Source of the DNA: Paragorgia papillata
Lineage: Eukaryota > Cnidaria > Anthozoa > Scleralcyonacea > Coralliidae
Reading direction: 5' to 3'
Length of the DNA: 64,000 nt
Assembly (NCBI GenBank): GCA_035771165.1
Contig: JAWNZC010000346.1
Coordinates: 525,001 to 589,000, forward strand
Each line of letters opens with the position of its first letter. Positions within the stretch are counted from its first letter, which is position 1. Shown here piece by piece: positions 63,818-64,000 of the stretch. Made by a program: the position numbers and the translations under genes. The notes beneath the pieces were generated by a model. It made no database searches. It had not been told where the DNA came from and saw only the letters and a list, made by a program, of their open reading frames with translations.

Positions 63818-64000
63818 CTACTGTTGTTGTTGCTGCTTCTGCTGCTGTTGTTGTTGCTGCTGCTGGTGTTGTTGCTGCTGCTGTTGTTGCTGGTGTTGTT
63901 GCTGCTGGTGTTGTTGCTGGTGTTGTTGCTGCTGGTGTTGTTGCTGGTGTTGTTGCTGCTGGTGTTGTTGTTGCTGTTGTTGCTGCTGTTGTTACTGCTG
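63776..64000. repeat. (TTG/CTG)n trinucleotide array at the right edge
   Basis: GTTGTTGCTGCTG words run to the end of the window, in the BTAF1 intron upstream of exon 63640. The array may continue beyond the edge. Confidence 0.95.

Overview
This is intron-rich animal nuclear DNA. It carries spliced genes with GT/AG junctions, a single-copy BTAF1 gene, an animal-type thymidine kinase 1 gene, CARD-coiled-coil immune-adaptor genes, many short transposons and long microsatellites. CARD-CC adaptors together with this repeat load point to a non-vertebrate metazoan. I think a cnidarian is most likely, but that is inference; no ribosomal or mitochondrial marker is present to fix it. No bacterial operons, CRISPR arrays or viral genes were seen.

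Layout. Left edge to 2290: first coding exon (CARD) of a CARD-CC gene on the minus strand, whose remaining exons lie beyond the window. 2.3-9.7 kb: intergenic, packed with MITEs, including one MITE inserted in another. 9705-22554: a second CARD-CC (CARD9-like) gene on the minus strand. It has a CARD exon, a probable 36-nt micro-exon, two coiled-coil exons and a serine-rich last exon. Its introns hold pentanucleotide arrays and a 2-kb Tc1/mariner-type transposon, which is itself broken by a nested MITE. 22.6-29.3 kb: intergenic repeats. 29474-32045: complete thymidine kinase 1 gene on the plus strand (7 coding exons, 217 aa) with CCAAT boxes and an E2F-like site upstream. 32.3-35.8 kb: foldback elements and a Mutator-like insertion with a 9-bp target duplication, ending 17 bp from the BTAF1 stop codon. 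35823-63640: minus-strand BTAF1/Mot1 gene. I could place 39 coding exons in a continuous frame (1647 codons plus stop); only the N-terminal part, about 180-200 residues judged from the family length, is missing beyond the right edge.

Functionally the genes are unrelated. BTAF1 strips TBP from DNA, TK1 salvages thymidine in S phase, and the CARD-CC proteins nucleate BCL10/MALT1-type signalling filaments. The non-genic part is dominated by short non-autonomous DNA transposons. Many have 3-bp TWA target duplications (Harbinger-like), some TA (mariner-like) and one 9 bp (Mutator-like). There are also 5S- and tRNA-derived SINE-like elements and about 20 simple-repeat arrays, 15 of them in BTAF1 introns.
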